A DNA stretch of 64,000 bases, taken from the NCBI RefSeq assembly GCF_019636135.1, contig NZ_JAHBYD010000022.1, positions 1-64,000 of the forward strand. The letters are read 5' to 3'. This DNA comes from Phenylobacterium sp. (GTDB taxonomy: Bacteria > Pseudomonadota > Alphaproteobacteria > Caulobacterales > Caulobacteraceae). Shown in pieces: positions 63,587 through 64,000 of this stretch (positions are counted from its first letter, which is position 1; the number at the start of each line of letters is the position of its first letter). The notes under the pieces are model-generated. The model saw nothing but the letters and a program-made list of their open reading frames with translations, was not told where the DNA came from and searched no databases. A program made the translations under genes and the position numbers.

Positions 63587-64000
63587 ATGTCCCGCGATCT
63601 CGCCCTCGTCATCTTCCCCGGCTTCCAGATCCTCGACGCCGCGGGGCCGATCGCGGTGTTCGAGATAGCCGAGCGCTATCGGCCGGGCGGCTACGCCCTG
63701 TCGCTCCAGGCCCCCGGCGGCGGCGAGGTCGCCAGTTCCTCCGGGGTGAGGATGACCGCCGCGCCCCTCGGCCCCGGCCCCTTCGACACCGTGATGCTCT
63801 CGGGCGGCGACGGCACGCGCGCGCTCGCGGACCTGGCCGCCATCACCGCCTGGGTGAAGGTGGTCCCGGCGCGGCGGCGCGCCAGCGTCTGCTCGGGCGC
63901 CTACATGCTGGCCGAGGCCGGCCTGCTGGACGGCCGGCGCTGCACCACCCACTGGGGCCGCACCGACGACTTCGCGCGCCGCTATCCGAAGGCGAAGCTC
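63587..64000 (+). CDS. GlxA-family transcriptional regulator, N-terminal part (cut by window end)
   Basis: The visible 138 residues form a DJ-1/PfpI-like domain (LALVIFPGFQILDAAGPIAVFEIAERY, VMLSGGDGTRAL, ASVCSGAYMLAEAGLLDGRRCTTHW). This domain is the usual sensor part of GlxA-type AraC regulators, whose HTH would lie past the window edge. The frame is open to the last base. A stand-alone DJ-1 protein is the alternative. Confidence 0.8.
   Translation, partial: MSRDLALVIFPGFQILDAAGPIAVFEIAERYRPGGYALSLQAPGGGEVASSSGVRMTAAPLGPGPFDTVMLSGGDGTRALADLAAITAWVKVVPARRRASVCSGAYMLAEAGLLDGRRCTTHWGRTDDFARRYPKAKL

Overview
The window is GC-rich DNA from an alphaproteobacterium, most likely a member of the Caulobacteraceae (Phenylobacterium or Caulobacter type). 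The evidence is the 5' third of a 16S rRNA gene at the left edge, which reads like Caulobacteraceae 16S from memory, the very high GC content with strong third-position bias, the nadA-nadB-nadC cluster with its palindromic operators, a PEPxxWA-type sorting protein and several Caulobacteraceae-style intergenic repeats. It looks like an ordinary chromosomal segment with small accessory insertions. No prophage, insertion sequence, CRISPR array or tRNA was recognised.

Layout: 1-1.4 kb, 16S rRNA (minus strand) with three tandem promoters of TTGACA/TAGATA type. 1.4-3.6 kb, an Rrf2 regulator and a tightly coupled minus-strand operon (frameshifted HExxH gene plus two lipoproteins) behind a LexA-type box. 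3.7-10.8 kb, CBS protein, rhomboid, M16 peptidase, GMC oxidoreductase and crotonase. 10.9-12.1 kb, a parDE module that seems to have inserted at the 3' end of a gamma-carbonic anhydrase gene. 12.1-18 kb, PhoH-like ATPase, an autoregulated MarR-MFS exporter pair and M1 aminopeptidase. 18-25.3 kb, a sulfate ABC operon and a TonB receptor that share one palindromic operator, then a PEP-CTERM protein. 25.4-32.3 kb, nitronate monooxygenase, glycosyltransferase, methylmalonyl-CoA mutase (two subunits) and a DUF1778/GNAT toxin-antitoxin pair. 32.4-42.3 kb, a lipoprotein that fuses redoxin, cytochrome c, copper monooxygenase-like and EF-hand parts, a Crp/Fnr regulator, an HTH protein, a hybrid kinase, and two tandem esterases divergent from a TetR regulator. 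42.5-57.8 kb, amidase, thiolase, two small ORFs, D-aminoacylase-type amidohydrolase, HWE/HisKA_2 kinase, MerR and acyl-CoA dehydrogenase, exported TPR-CHAT protease, SleB-like hydrolase, second hybrid kinase and DUF559 nuclease. 57.9-62 kb, the de novo NAD operon (nadA, an effector-binding-domain gene, nadB, nadC). 62-64 kb, a P-loop kinase and divergent DJ-1/PfpI and GlxA-type genes.

The main themes are acyl-CoA and propionate-type metabolism (crotonase, thiolase, mutase, acyl-CoA dehydrogenase), sulfur uptake, NAD synthesis and many exported hydrolases. The intergenic spaces carry at least three families of palindromic repeats. The most interesting candidates are the SOS-box operon at 1.8-3.6 kb, the parDE insertion with its duplicated gene end, the shared Rrf2/IscR-like operators, the four-part copper/heme lipoprotein, the exported CHAT protease and the extra gene inside the NAD operon.
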